Below, piece after piece: positions 43,914-54,838 of a stretch of DNA of 64,000 nucleotides. Origin of the DNA: Thermothelomyces thermophilus ATCC 42464 (lineage: Eukaryota; Ascomycota; Sordariomycetes; Sordariales; Chaetomiaceae); the NCBI RefSeq assembly GCF_000226095.1, contig NC_016472.1:186001-250000 (forward strand). The letters are read 5' to 3'. The stretch's first letter is position 1; each line of letters begins with the position of its first letter. Position numbers and translations under genes: made by a program. The notes under the pieces are model-generated. The model was not told where the DNA came from. It searched no databases and saw only the letters and a list, made by a program, of their open reading frames with translations.

Positions 43914-46168
43914 AACTCTTTAGGGAGACGAGGTATTGCTGGCGCCTTGTCAAAAGTGTGAAGCCTAGGGGCGCGGGTTCCAGGGGAAGATGTCAGGCTC
44001 CTCCTAGCTTGATTGCGACCCGGGGGTGGTTTGATAGGCCGAACGAAAAGCCAAGTGAACAGGGCGGAGTAACCTGATTCCAGTGTCTGCGAGTTGAGGC
44101 CCAAGAACGCGAGGGTTTCCTGCCCCGAAAAGAGACCAGGAGTGGGAAGGAACCGTCGTAGAGAACAGGAAAGGGAAGTTGGGCAAGTGCTGGGGCTGGG
44201 CCACAACAGGCAGCAATTGGGGGTTTTAGGAATCCAGCGTCTCGCTCGCAAAGACCTTGCCTTCAGTGTGTACTAAAGGTAACTGAGGGCGTTTTTCTTA
44301 TCTTTAATTCCTGCCCCTGGAGCTCCTCTTCTTCTGTTCCTTTCCTTTCTTTTTTTCTCTCCCTCTCTCTCTCTGGTGAGGGAACTTGAGGAGTCTCGGA
44401 GAGATTGCCGAGACTTACCTTCCTTTTTAGTAAGTGAGCGGCCAGGCGCAAGTTAATTATCTCTGACGAAGCTGCCACAGATCCTGTTCGGGTTGTAGTT
44501 CTGGTCAATGAATGGCAAGTGTTCAGCCAAGGATAGATGTTCCCAAGCCTGCGATAGTTTCGGGGTAATTAGCAACTTTGGTTGGCCTCGTGAGCCTGAC
44601 CGTAGTAAGCGCCGCTGAGAGCGCACAAGCAAGAAAAGCGAGGAGAATGCCTTGCAATTGGCGAGCTTGACCGGCACTGGGTGTTAAAAGGTGTGACTGG
44701 ATGTTGCAATCACGGATTGGAAGTGAAAAGGGTGCAAGAATTGATGAGTAGAAGAGGAATCGGTGCGGGAGAGTTCAAGAAGAAGGGCTGGTAGGGGGAA
44801 AGAATTGTCGATTAATAGGTAGTGTTAAAGAGGGAGGAAGAAGAGAGGGAGGACAAGGGGAAGAAGAGAAGGAGGAACTAGCTGAGGCCAGTTGTGGCTA
44901 GAAAACCAGCACGTGGATCAGAACAAAACGCGCCCCTATTGTAGCGAGGCGAACAATAGACTTGGGAGTCACACTCACACGGTCCCCGAATGCCGGTTCT
45001 TCTCAACTGCTGCCAGCTCCTTCTCATCAGCACCACTCCCCGTTAGATGCCCAAATCTAGCAACCATCTCAGCCGCGTTACGGCACAGTTGACCAAGGTA
45101 TTAATGATCGGGAATACTTGAACAACTCTGTGGGTTTCAAAGGGTAAATGGTGCCGGAGTGAACTAGACAATCAAGAGAACGGTCCTAGCAAATCTGTTG
45201 ACTGGCGTCTATCCAAGAGATCTACGGCTTCCCGCGTGACGCTCCGTGAATCAAGATCTGCCGCCGTCACGGTTCGGATGGCAGTCGCCCTACCACGCTC
45301 AACCCTAGATAAAGGCAATGTCGCACGGCGCCATGCCAGAGCCTAAGCGCCGCCCCTGCCGAGATAAAATACCATGGCTCACCACCGTGGATTAAGTACT
45401 CACCATTGGTGACAACGATGATACACCTGAACCAGGGCCAGTGTAATTGAGTTAGGCAACTCACAACGGTGGCACAGGTACGCGTATGAGAAATAGTAAA
45501 ATTTGAGAGTAGAGCTACTTATCTTTTGGCTTGACCCGTCTATATTGGTATATAGGAAGAGGTTGTACCTCTGCGATTATAGTAAATAACGCCCGTATAA
45601 TGACAAAGAGCCGGGGCGAGGGGTGTTTTGGGGTACGTCAGGAAGTACGCCAACATAGTTGATAATTTAGATGGAATTCGACGTAAGAACCAAGAGCCTC
45701 AAAAACCAACTCGGCGAGGCACGGAACAGGAACATAACAAGGACTTGGGCGAGAAGTCACACTTCTACCACAGTGCGAGCTAGGAGGATAAACACGACTG
45801 CTCGTAAAAGATGAAAGAGGTGGTGACCTTAAAGCAGCAATAGTTTATGCCAATGGAACGCGTTGTAAGAGAACGCGACAGGGACCTTCAGGGCTAAACG
45901 ATACGGGGACACTAGAGAAGAGAAAAATGAACTAGAAACACTTGAAGCTACAGTTGATGTAATACGCAAAGTCAGTAAACGCCCTATACCGTTTAGGGGC
46001 GAATATTACTATTAACACCTACTAGTATGGTAGTTATCTCATGTTGACATTTTCCCTTGGACCTGGGTTCGACTATATTGTTGTTGATTGAGGGGACTTT
46101 GGCCAGGAGGGTAAACCCAGGGTCCGGTTGACGTCAACCCCCCTGCCGGCATACAAGGAAGGAATGTT

Positions 46169-46184
46169 TACTCCGTACTCCGTA
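46169..46184. repeat. Two overlapping copies of TACTCCGTA
   Basis: TACTCCGTACTCCGTA: the dispersed 9-mer occurs twice, overlapping by two bases. Confidence 0.9.
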
Positions 46185-47719
46185 CCCCTGAAGGGAAAGC
46201 CTTCCCCCTGCCCCTCAACACATGGCAACCCGCCCCCTGTTGCGACAGCAACCAGGGTGAAGGGAGGGCGGTGTGAGACGAGTGACTCACCGCCAATCGA
46301 ACGGCGTGTCTCTCCAGAGAACCAAGGTACTCTGTAGAGGGCGGCAAAGGGCGAGAGATGCCTCTGATGCGGGGTTTAGTTAGTCCCTGTGAAATAACTA
46401 GTGACGGCACTCTGGAGGGACCGATGCGAACACAAGCTGCCGCCAAGCAGCTGTCGAGGCTGCAATTGCTCTCCGTCTCGCCATGCAGCGCCAGCGTAGG
46501 TTTTGTACAGTAGCAGCAGCAAGAGCAGCGCGAGAGGAGGAAATTAAAAGTGAAGATGAGGGGGAAAAAAGAAAAGGTGTTAAAAAACGAAAGAAAAAAA
46601 AGGGATAAGAATAGAGGAAGAGGATGAATGCTGCCATGCGACACCTCGCACACACCATTCCGCTCGTTTTCTCCGCGGCCCATCGTCCTATCGCAATATG
46701 TCGACACACTTGATAAGATGGAAGACTGTACAGAGTAACTAACTGCTAGGTACTGTATGTATGTACGAAGTATGCATGTGCGTATGAGGCGTGAGGTATG
46801 TATAATAGAGTACGGAATATTCGCAGTGGGGGTTAGTTAATATGACTTACCTTACCTATACAGTTGCACACCACAAACTAGCGCAGCGGACAAGTACTGT
46901 ATATGCAAGGCGGGGGACGCCGACCGGGAACACCACCTCACTAACTCCTCCCCTCTGTTATCCGTACTTCCCCTACTCCGTCTGTACCTTGACCCTCGCT
47001 TGCCGGAGTCGCGTGCCGCTGCCCGGAGCTGCTCGATTGGGTCGGCAAAGCCAATTGCAGATTGACGTTTCCTGTGTCCCCCTCCCCCGCCCCTCCTTCC
47101 CTCCTCCTCACCACTACATCGAGCACAGCAGCAGCGCCCGCCTATGGTGGTGGCGGCAAATGAGAGTCGGCAGATAACCATACGATGTACGGATCCGTAG
47201 TGTACTACGGAGTATGAGTAGGTCGGGTCTGTACACTACACCAAGCATCGTCCAGCCAGGGGGAAGTTGTCATGGGATGGCTTGAGCGACAAGGTACGAG
47301 TTAGCGGTCAGGTCAGGACATGTTTGACGTGGAACATGGTGTCGGTCCCGTACCGGGTTGGGAGGCCCCCATTGCCCGCCCTCTGTATGTAAATCCGTAT
47401 GGGATACCATACGTAGTACGGACGTACTTCGTAGGTATACTGGTTTGGGAAGCTGACAGGCCCCAAGAAGACCCCTAATAACTGAGCCACTGGGACTTGC
47501 GCATATAACCCGTTGATATTCTGAGCTTACTCGTCAGTCCAATTGCTAGTAGCTGCGGGAAGATAAGCTACAAGACGAGCTGCATTGTCCCACACTCTGT
47601 CTCCCAACCTTTACCACTCACCTCTATCTAACCTTGGAGTACTGCATTGTGTGATTGTGTGATGCAAAGCGGGATGACTAGTGCGAACAAGAAAAGTAGC
47701 GCATCCGTATGGATGAGGT

Positions 47720-47733
47720 GTGTGTATGTGTGC

Positions 47734-47771
<38 letters not shown>

Positions 47772-47793
47772 ATGTGTATGTGTGTGTATATGT
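47720..47793. repeat. (TG)n microsatellite
   Basis: Interrupted TG/GTA repeats with the purest run at about 47742-47767, in the gene-poor region. Confidence 0.9.
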
Positions 47794-50700
47794 TAGTACA
47801 ACCGGAGAAGTGCCTTAGCAACCATGTAACCAACATTCATCAGCGCAAGCAAGAAAGCAACCCCCCGCGTCGCTTGGCCGTGTTGGGTGCTGTGGTGTGT
47901 GGTATTGGGAGGGCTCGTTGGAGGGGTCGACAGCACCCGTTATCGATACCGCGGTGGGATGAAGCGGGCAGGTCATCCGCGAATGAAAGGTCGCCAGAGC
48001 GAGCAGGCGTGACAGGTTAGAAGTGTACACAATAGTGTGCTCGATTCTCGCTGAGATGATGCAATTGGCCAACAGTTTGGTCGGGCAGACAAGCTTTCAA
48101 TGTCGCCATCCCTCGATAGAGACTCACCACCGGGACCCCGCCGCCGTGTGTATGAGCCACAGCGCTCTCTCTCGCCAACCTCATGTGCTATGTAGAGTAT
48201 GTCTGCATTGTATGTGCAGGATGACCGGCGCCTCTTCGTACAGTACATACCTGTTGTCGCTGCACACACTTCAGTTTAAGCTGTTAGTTAATCCGTACTC
48301 TTGCCGAGCATTGTTAGGGGATTTCATTCTGTCGGTCAAGTATTTCTGGTTCAGGTAAGCTTTACTCCGGTGAGACCCCGCAAGTGGAAACGCTGAAGAT
48401 CCGGATCAGCAACAGTCCAGTCGCGCTAGCCTGCAAGGAGACTAGCGTGTCTGGCCCCCGAGACATGGCAGGCTCTTCCCGTCTTATCTCCATCCAGACA
48501 ATGACTCTCAGGAGGACATTATTCGGGACGAAGAGCTGAGTTCTGCCCGGTTCCGCGGGAAATAATCCGTACAAAGTGCCGAAGTTGCTTGCTAGTGACG
48601 CAAGCGCAATGTAGTTGCAAGCGATCCGTGCTAGTCTCTAGTGTGTGCCGGGCATGAGAGCTAGAAGACCGCTCAAAGCACACGACCTTTCAAGATCTAG
48701 CCTTGGTAGCGAGAACTTGTGGAAGCGGGACTAAGGGGAGCACGGTTCAAGTCGAAAGTGGAGGGATCAGGGACAGGAGCTTGCAGCAGGGGCCTGCCAA
48801 GGCTGCGACACCACCAGTGACCGTAAGTTAACCAGCAAAACACTTCTTCGCTTGTGTTCCGGGGAGTCAAGCGGTGAGTCTCAGAAATGATGCCCTGCTG
48901 CGCACACTATAGCTACTGCAGCAGTGTATGGACAGTGTACACGGGTTACCGTTCTTGCCCCCGTTTGGCGTTAGTGACACAGTTACGTCCGGCGCTTGAA
49001 GATCTGAGACGCTGCTAGACGCTTGAATGATAGAACAATCCGAGCACTGAAGCTTCCACCAAGAGTAAAAGCGCGTAAAGCCAGAGAAGCCAATCATTCC
49101 ACTTGGTAGGGAGATGCACCTCGGGGCGCTCGTGGGCGGCACGGGACCCTCAATGCACTGCAGCTATGAGGAATCATGCGCTTCGCGTGACCAATGCATG
49201 ACCTTGCCCCAGCTCGGCGTGCGAGAACAGACGTAAGGCAGGCGTCACTCGGCACCTCTGTTGCTGTCTCAGTGTGCGAAAGAGAGGAGAAAGGGGTGGG
49301 AAGAGAGAAAAAAAGAAAAGGGTCTCGACAACGATCGGACCACACACGGCGGCTGAAAGAAGATGCCGACGGGGATGCTAAACTGGAGCGGGCGCCCAAG
49401 CGAAGCCCTTGACTATTAGTGTACACAGTAGCCCCAAGGTGACTTGGCGCCGTCGTCGCTCCCTGGCCCGTTTTCGTTCCCCCGTCTCCATCCCCCAGCT
49501 TCACTGCCAATCGCTACCCGTCAAAACTTGCACTGGGCTTGCGATCCTTGTTTGGCTCTCGTGAAAAGAAAGGAACGGAGGTAGGCTGAATTCGTATGTA
49601 CTGTGCTGTGCACTATGGTGCTATGGGGGACATGGCATTTGATCGAACTTCCGCTCGGTTGCGAACCTATCTCGACACATTCTCTGCGCTCTGCTCTGCC
49701 GCTCTAGTGTGCCTACCAAGCTGCATGCGGTTCATTCGAGGAACAACCAACCAACAATCGCGAGTCGAACGGTGGGAGATGGGGCGCCTTTCGCTTTGGG
49801 TATACAACGTACCGCGTATAACTACTGCGTACACTGCGTAGGGTGCCTGGGGATTCAATGGTGTCTTCGTATAGGAGGTCCAATCTTTGGCGGCGGCAAC
49901 CATCCATTGTCGTTTAACTAACCACCAAGGTTGTCATGTGGACTCAGATGGCGAACTGGCAAGCTAACGGTGAAGAGTGGGAGACGGTGGATCCTCAATT
50001 GATTACGTTCAAATAACGTCGGGACCAAATTTTGCGAGTGGAGCTGGTGGGGACCGGTAGTGGTTGGCCAGTGCTCAGGGCTGCAAAGCAGGGGCAAGAG
50101 ACGCGATGACTGTGCAGCATGGTCGGCGACACATCCCTTCGTCTTCCCAGAGCGCGTCGGCGTAGTATTTTTCAAAGAGGAGGCTGCATGGAAACCCGTA
50201 GGTCACTCAACCTGGGGTTCCGATTGCCATATCAAGAATTCCGTACTCAGGAGCGGGTGAGGACCAAACGGGGCTGAGCTTTCGTGTTAACAGGCGCTAC
50301 GATATTGCAAGTTTGGACACGGCTGAAGTTACCATTCGATGGAGACCAAGTTTTTATGAGGGTCACCTGGAAAAAAACTGGATCGACAAGGAGACCGGTC
50401 GCGCGTCCCTGGCTGAGAGACGACCAAGCGAAGTCACCTCAAAGACGGTCCAGATGCCGCCTGCAGGGACTCGAGCGAACCAGAGGGCGCAATGCAGCGC
50501 GGATCAGTGGGCTTCATAACCTGCCGTCGCGCCGTGCTTTGTCCCGCGTCTCACATGCCGGTACTCGCAGCCCAGGTACCCTGCGCCTGTCGGCTGACGG
50601 ACCCCAGAAGATAACCTGCACTGGCCATTGGGTTGCAGCGTTTTGCGGGTCCAGACAGCTAGTTAACTATCAGTAGTGTACCTCAGCACTGTGCTCCACT

Positions 50701-51423
50701 AGTGTAGCTGCCCTGTGGGCTGCAGCTCGAGCGCGAGCAAGGAGAAGCTAGGATCCCTGTCCAGAAACGGTCTGATAGCAATTTCGTGTTTCTCGTCGGT
50801 CACAACTCGATCTTGGTCCGTCCGGCAACAAGCCGACGGACGCCCACCCCTTTTTTTTGGGGCCGGTTCGGAAACGCAGCAGAGGAAGACTCCCCAAGAC
50901 GGTGATCGGGGCGGTTTGCCCTGGTGGTGCACAGGGCTTGCTTCCGTTTTGGGGACCAAGAACAGGATCCAGCCAGTTAGCGGCCGAGTTGGAAACCTGC
51001 CTAGAGGAATTCGGGGGGAAGGGGCGGGGGGAGGAATGAAGCTGCCGAAGGTGGGATGCAGCAAGTACACTAGCGAGAAGCCAAGGCCTTTGCCGCCGTT
51101 TTCAAAGAAATTGCCCCGTTGCCGTCCCATCTCGCACGATCAGACCGTGACCTGCCCTGTGCCGAAATAAGTAGCCCCCGGCAGCCCATCACGCGGCAGG
51201 ACCTTCTCCCTCCTTCTTTCTCCTTCCCCTTGCACACGAAACACGTCTCGCTACCGAGATTCTCTGCCATCACATCAGAATCAGTGCAGGCCACGCCGTG
51301 ATAATACCCCGTCACAGAAAGGCACCTGTTTTTTCTTGCTCTCTGTCTTCCAGTGATACCCGATACCCCGTTTTCTAATTTTCTTGAGATACCCTGCTTT
51401 GCAAGCAAACCCAAACCATCATA

Positions 51424-53443
51424 ATGGCCGACACACAGAAGCCCGCCGAGGTGCCGCAGGAGACTCCCGCCACCGAGCCCGCCGCCGAGACCAAGCCCGC
51501 CGAGGCTACTGCTGCCGCCGCCGAGACTGAAGCCGCTCCCGCCGCCGAGGCCGCCCAGGCGGCCGCTACTGAGACCCCTGCTGCCGCCGCCACCACCGAG
51601 ACGGAGGCGGCTGCTGCTCCGGCCGAGGAGGCCAAGAAGGATGAGGAGGCCAAGAAGGAGGAGCCTAAGCCTGTTGAGGAGGGCCACCTCGAGCACAAGG
51701 GCCAGGGCGCCAACTTCCCCAAGTATGTCGTCTCAACCACATCGTGCCACTCCGCATTTGGGAGACCGTGCACTAACCTTCCCGTTTCAGGAACTTTCTC
51801 TATACCAAGCAGCTCTTCTGGTTCGGTTCCGAGCCCGTCGACCTGAAGTCGATTGCCTCCTTCAAGGCCGACAAAGTCACCGACGTTGCTCATCATGTCA
51901 CTGCTTGGGCTGCCGAGACCGGCAAGGGCCTGCTCTTCTACAGCGAGAAGGGCGACAAGGCTGCCCCCCATGGTGCTATCCACCTGGTAAGCCAATCTTC
52001 ATCATGGACTTGTTACGGACCTGAGGCTGACCCACCCGTCATCTAGGCCGACGCTTCGGAGCCTGCCGTTGATGGCCCCAACAAGTTCCACTTCACTGCC
52101 AAGGGCCACAAGCACACCTTCAAGGCTTCCAGCACCGCCGAGCGTGACAACTGGGTTGCCCAGCTGAAGACCAAGATCGCCGAGGCCAAGGAGCTTGCTG
52201 CTACCGTCACCGAGTCCGAGACTTACAAGAAGACCCTTGAGAGCCTCAAGCCCGCTCCCACCAAGAAGGAGGAGAAGGCTCCTGCTGCCGAGACGGTCGC
52301 TGCCGAGCCTGCCACTACCACCACCGAGGAGGCTGCTCCTGCTGCCGAGGCCCCCGCTGCCGAGGCCGCCAAGGAAGAGCCCAGGAAGGAGGAGGACAAG
52401 GCTGAGAAGGAGGAGCCCAAGCGCCGCTCTGCCAGCCGCAAGCGCGCTTCGATCTTCGGCAACCTCCTCGGCAAGAAGGAGGAGAAGAAGGCCGCTGAGA
52501 CTGAGGCCAAGCCTGTGGAGGAGGCCCCGGCCGCCGAGACGAGCGCCGCGGCTGAGTCATCTGAGGCCCCCGCTGCTGAGGCTGCTACTGAGGCTGCCGC
52601 GGAGCCTGCCACTGAGGCTGCTGCCACTACCGAGGCTGCTGCCGAGGCTAAGCCTGAGGAGCAGACCGAGGAGGCCAAGGAGGGCGAGAAGAAGGAGGAG
52701 AAGAAGGAGACTACTGAGGCCCGCCCGGCCCACGCAAAGCGCACCAGGTATGGATGGCGGCCCACATCAGCGTGCAACTGATCATTGACTAACAAATTAA
52801 ATAGCATCTTCAGCAACCTCTCTTTCGGCAAGAAGAAGACCGCTGCTCCCGCCGAGGCTCCTGCCAAGGAGGCGCCCGCCACCACTGAGGCTGTCGCTGA
52901 GACCGCTCCTGTGATCCCGGCTGTGGAAACCACGGAGCCCCTCTCTGCCGAGGTGTCTGCCCCCGCGAATGCCCCTGCCGAGACGACCGAGGGCGCCCCT
53001 GCCACCAACGGCGAGACCAAGAAGGAGGTCAAGTCTGAGAAGCGCAAGAGCTCGCTCCCCTTCGCCTTCGGCAAGAAGAAGGATGCTGCCTCCTCCGATG
53101 AGGAGGCCGAGAAGCCCAAGTCGCCTTCGGCTTTCTCCAAGCTGCGTGCTACCATCAAGGTAAGGAGCATGCGAGTTAGAGACGACAATTCTCCTGACTG
53201 ACACATCTGCAGGGCAAGGGCAAGGCTGAGAAGCCTGAGAAGACCGAGGAGACTCCCGCCGCCCCGGCTGCCGAGACGGAGGCTGGTGAGGCTAAGGCTG
53301 AGGCTAAGGCTGAGGAGCCTGCCGCCGAGGAGGCTGCCAAGCCCGCTGAGGCTGAGACCACCGCTGCCGCCCCCGCCGCTGCTGAGGAGGAGACCCCTGC
53401 CAAGCCCCTCGAGTCCACTCCGGCTGTGACTGCTGCCGCTTAG
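51424..53443 (+). CDS. PH-domain protein, Meu6-like, with Ala/Glu/Pro-rich repeats
   Basis: Five exons, 51424-51722, 51791-51986, 52047-52747, 52805-53159 and 53213-53443, give 593 residues with canonical splice sites and continuous frame. Residues 1-100 are Ala/Glu/Pro-rich. About 100-190 form a pleckstrin-homology domain: KNFLYTKQLFWFGSEPVDLK, HHVTAWAAETGKGLLFYS, then KFHFTAKGHKHTFKASS and AERDNWVAQLKTKIAEAKEL, whose Trp is the conserved C-terminal-helix Trp of PH domains. This matches fungal proteins annotated as meiotic expression up-regulated protein 6 (Meu6). The rest is Ala/Glu/Lys-rich disorder carrying four related basic-Ser-Phe motifs: RASIFGNLLGKK, RTSIFSNLSFGKKK, KSSLPFAFGKKK and PSAFSKLRATIKGK. 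The very biased codon use (GCC/GCT, GAG) and CT-rich leader suggest high expression. Lipid binding is inferred from the domain. Confidence 0.8.
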
Positions 53444-54838
53444 ATGGCGACGCGTCCGGCCATGTGAGTCCCCGGCATTCATAATCATGAGCATTGGATC
53501 GAATTGGAACGGGGATGAAATACGACGACGAGAATAATTAGAGCGAATTTTCCCCTACCTAAGTCACGCCGTCACGAGAGGCATATCCCTCATTTCACTA
53601 CTACCCTCGAGTCTGGTCGGGTTCGGATCTGCATTTCGAGATACCCTAGTCGAGATTCGTTCTCTGGTACCCTCCGCTTTGCGCATTCCGCGGTCAAAGG
53701 CAAAGAACACCCGGTGTGTGTGACACCCTACACACCCGGCCTTTGTTTCTTTCCTGCTGCATGCTCCTGTTTCTCTTGCTTTTTCGTGCTCCTGCTCGTT
53801 CCTGTCCTGTTTCTGTTTTGATACCCAGAGTATACCCCGCCTATTCTCCCCTCGGCAAAGAGAAGGCATGGTCGTTCCGGTTGGCCTTGGGTCTGTCGGT
53901 CTGATAAGGACGATGTGGAGATGGGTGATAGTATCGGACACAAAGGAGCCCATTATCACAAATTAAAGATGAAAGCTGGGGTGTTGCTGATGCTGATGGG
54001 TGTGTGAGGAGTTGATGAAAGGATGTCATTGGACCAGGGTGTTCTTTTGTCCTCGTTCCTTGCCACCTAGGGTGAGAAACGAGGGGGAGGCAGACCTAGA
54101 ACTCGCTAATAGCTAATAATATACCTCTCCCGTGTTGAGTTCGCCAGTTTTCATAGAATAAGGCCTATTTTTGCAAGTTTGCCGCGATTTGTGATGTCCC
54201 AAGCATTGAGTCTGTACTGTACATTGTGAAGTCATGTTAAGAAGCTGGCCAAAGATCACATGACTTTGTTATACATCGGCAACCTCGATGTTGTTCCAAA
54301 CATGCCTCATCCTCACTTGGTCTATTCCTCGACATGTAGGGAAACAACAGCCTTTCCTAATACTCTAGTCTCTGTACAGATCAATCTACATACCAAATTA
54401 GCTCGGCAACCAAACACTATTTCGGCGACTTTTTAATAGTTTCTAATCCGTCCCCTATATCTTGCCCATCTCACCCTCTCTTTCCTCGACGCCGCTCGTT
54501 ACCATCAATCAACCCCATGGCGGGCCCCTATGCAGAGGACAAAGCATGCACAAACACAAATGCCACGCCGCCTTCCCGCCATTCTCTCCAAGAAAATAAA
54601 GTGCGTATATGACCTAGCCATCATAACAAATCACCAGCACCTGGAAATTCATTCGCCAATAAATCATCATCTTTCCTTTTCTTTTTTTTGTCTCCCTTTG
54701 GGAATCCCGCCCTTCTGGCAAGTCATCCAACAAGGAAAGGACGTGCTAATAATAATACTCCGAACAACCTACACAGGTGTCTTCTTCTTCATTCCAACGC
54801 GAGGGGAAACCGAAAACAGATTCCATGCCGCGAAACTG
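53444..54838. other. Intergenic region between convergent PH-domain and histidine kinase genes
   Basis: Should hold both 3' UTRs. It is AT-rich from about 54080 to 54470. No gene or notable repeat was seen. Confidence 0.5.

Larger units (their letters stand above)
43914..51423. other. 7.5-kb gene-poor region
   Basis: No supported gene. The F-box gene promoter lies on the left (43914-44900 includes CT-rich and poly-T tracts near 44340-44375). From about 45480 to 46080 the DNA is AT-richer with no open frame and no recognised element. Dispersed motif copies lie at 46169-46184 (two overlapping) and 47206-47214. A TG-rich microsatellite lies at 47720-47793. The right end (50700-51423) is the upstream region and leader of the PH-domain gene. 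Small open frames, for example 46168-46707 minus and 50284-50676 plus, have no recognisable domain. Confidence 0.55.

Noticed and set aside
45480-46080. Possible decayed transposon or LTR
   Set aside because: AT-richer and frame-free, but no terminal repeats, no recognisable protein fragments; unsupported as an element.
50284-50676. 130-codon plus-strand frame
   Set aside because: Composition typical of random GC-rich DNA; no domain.
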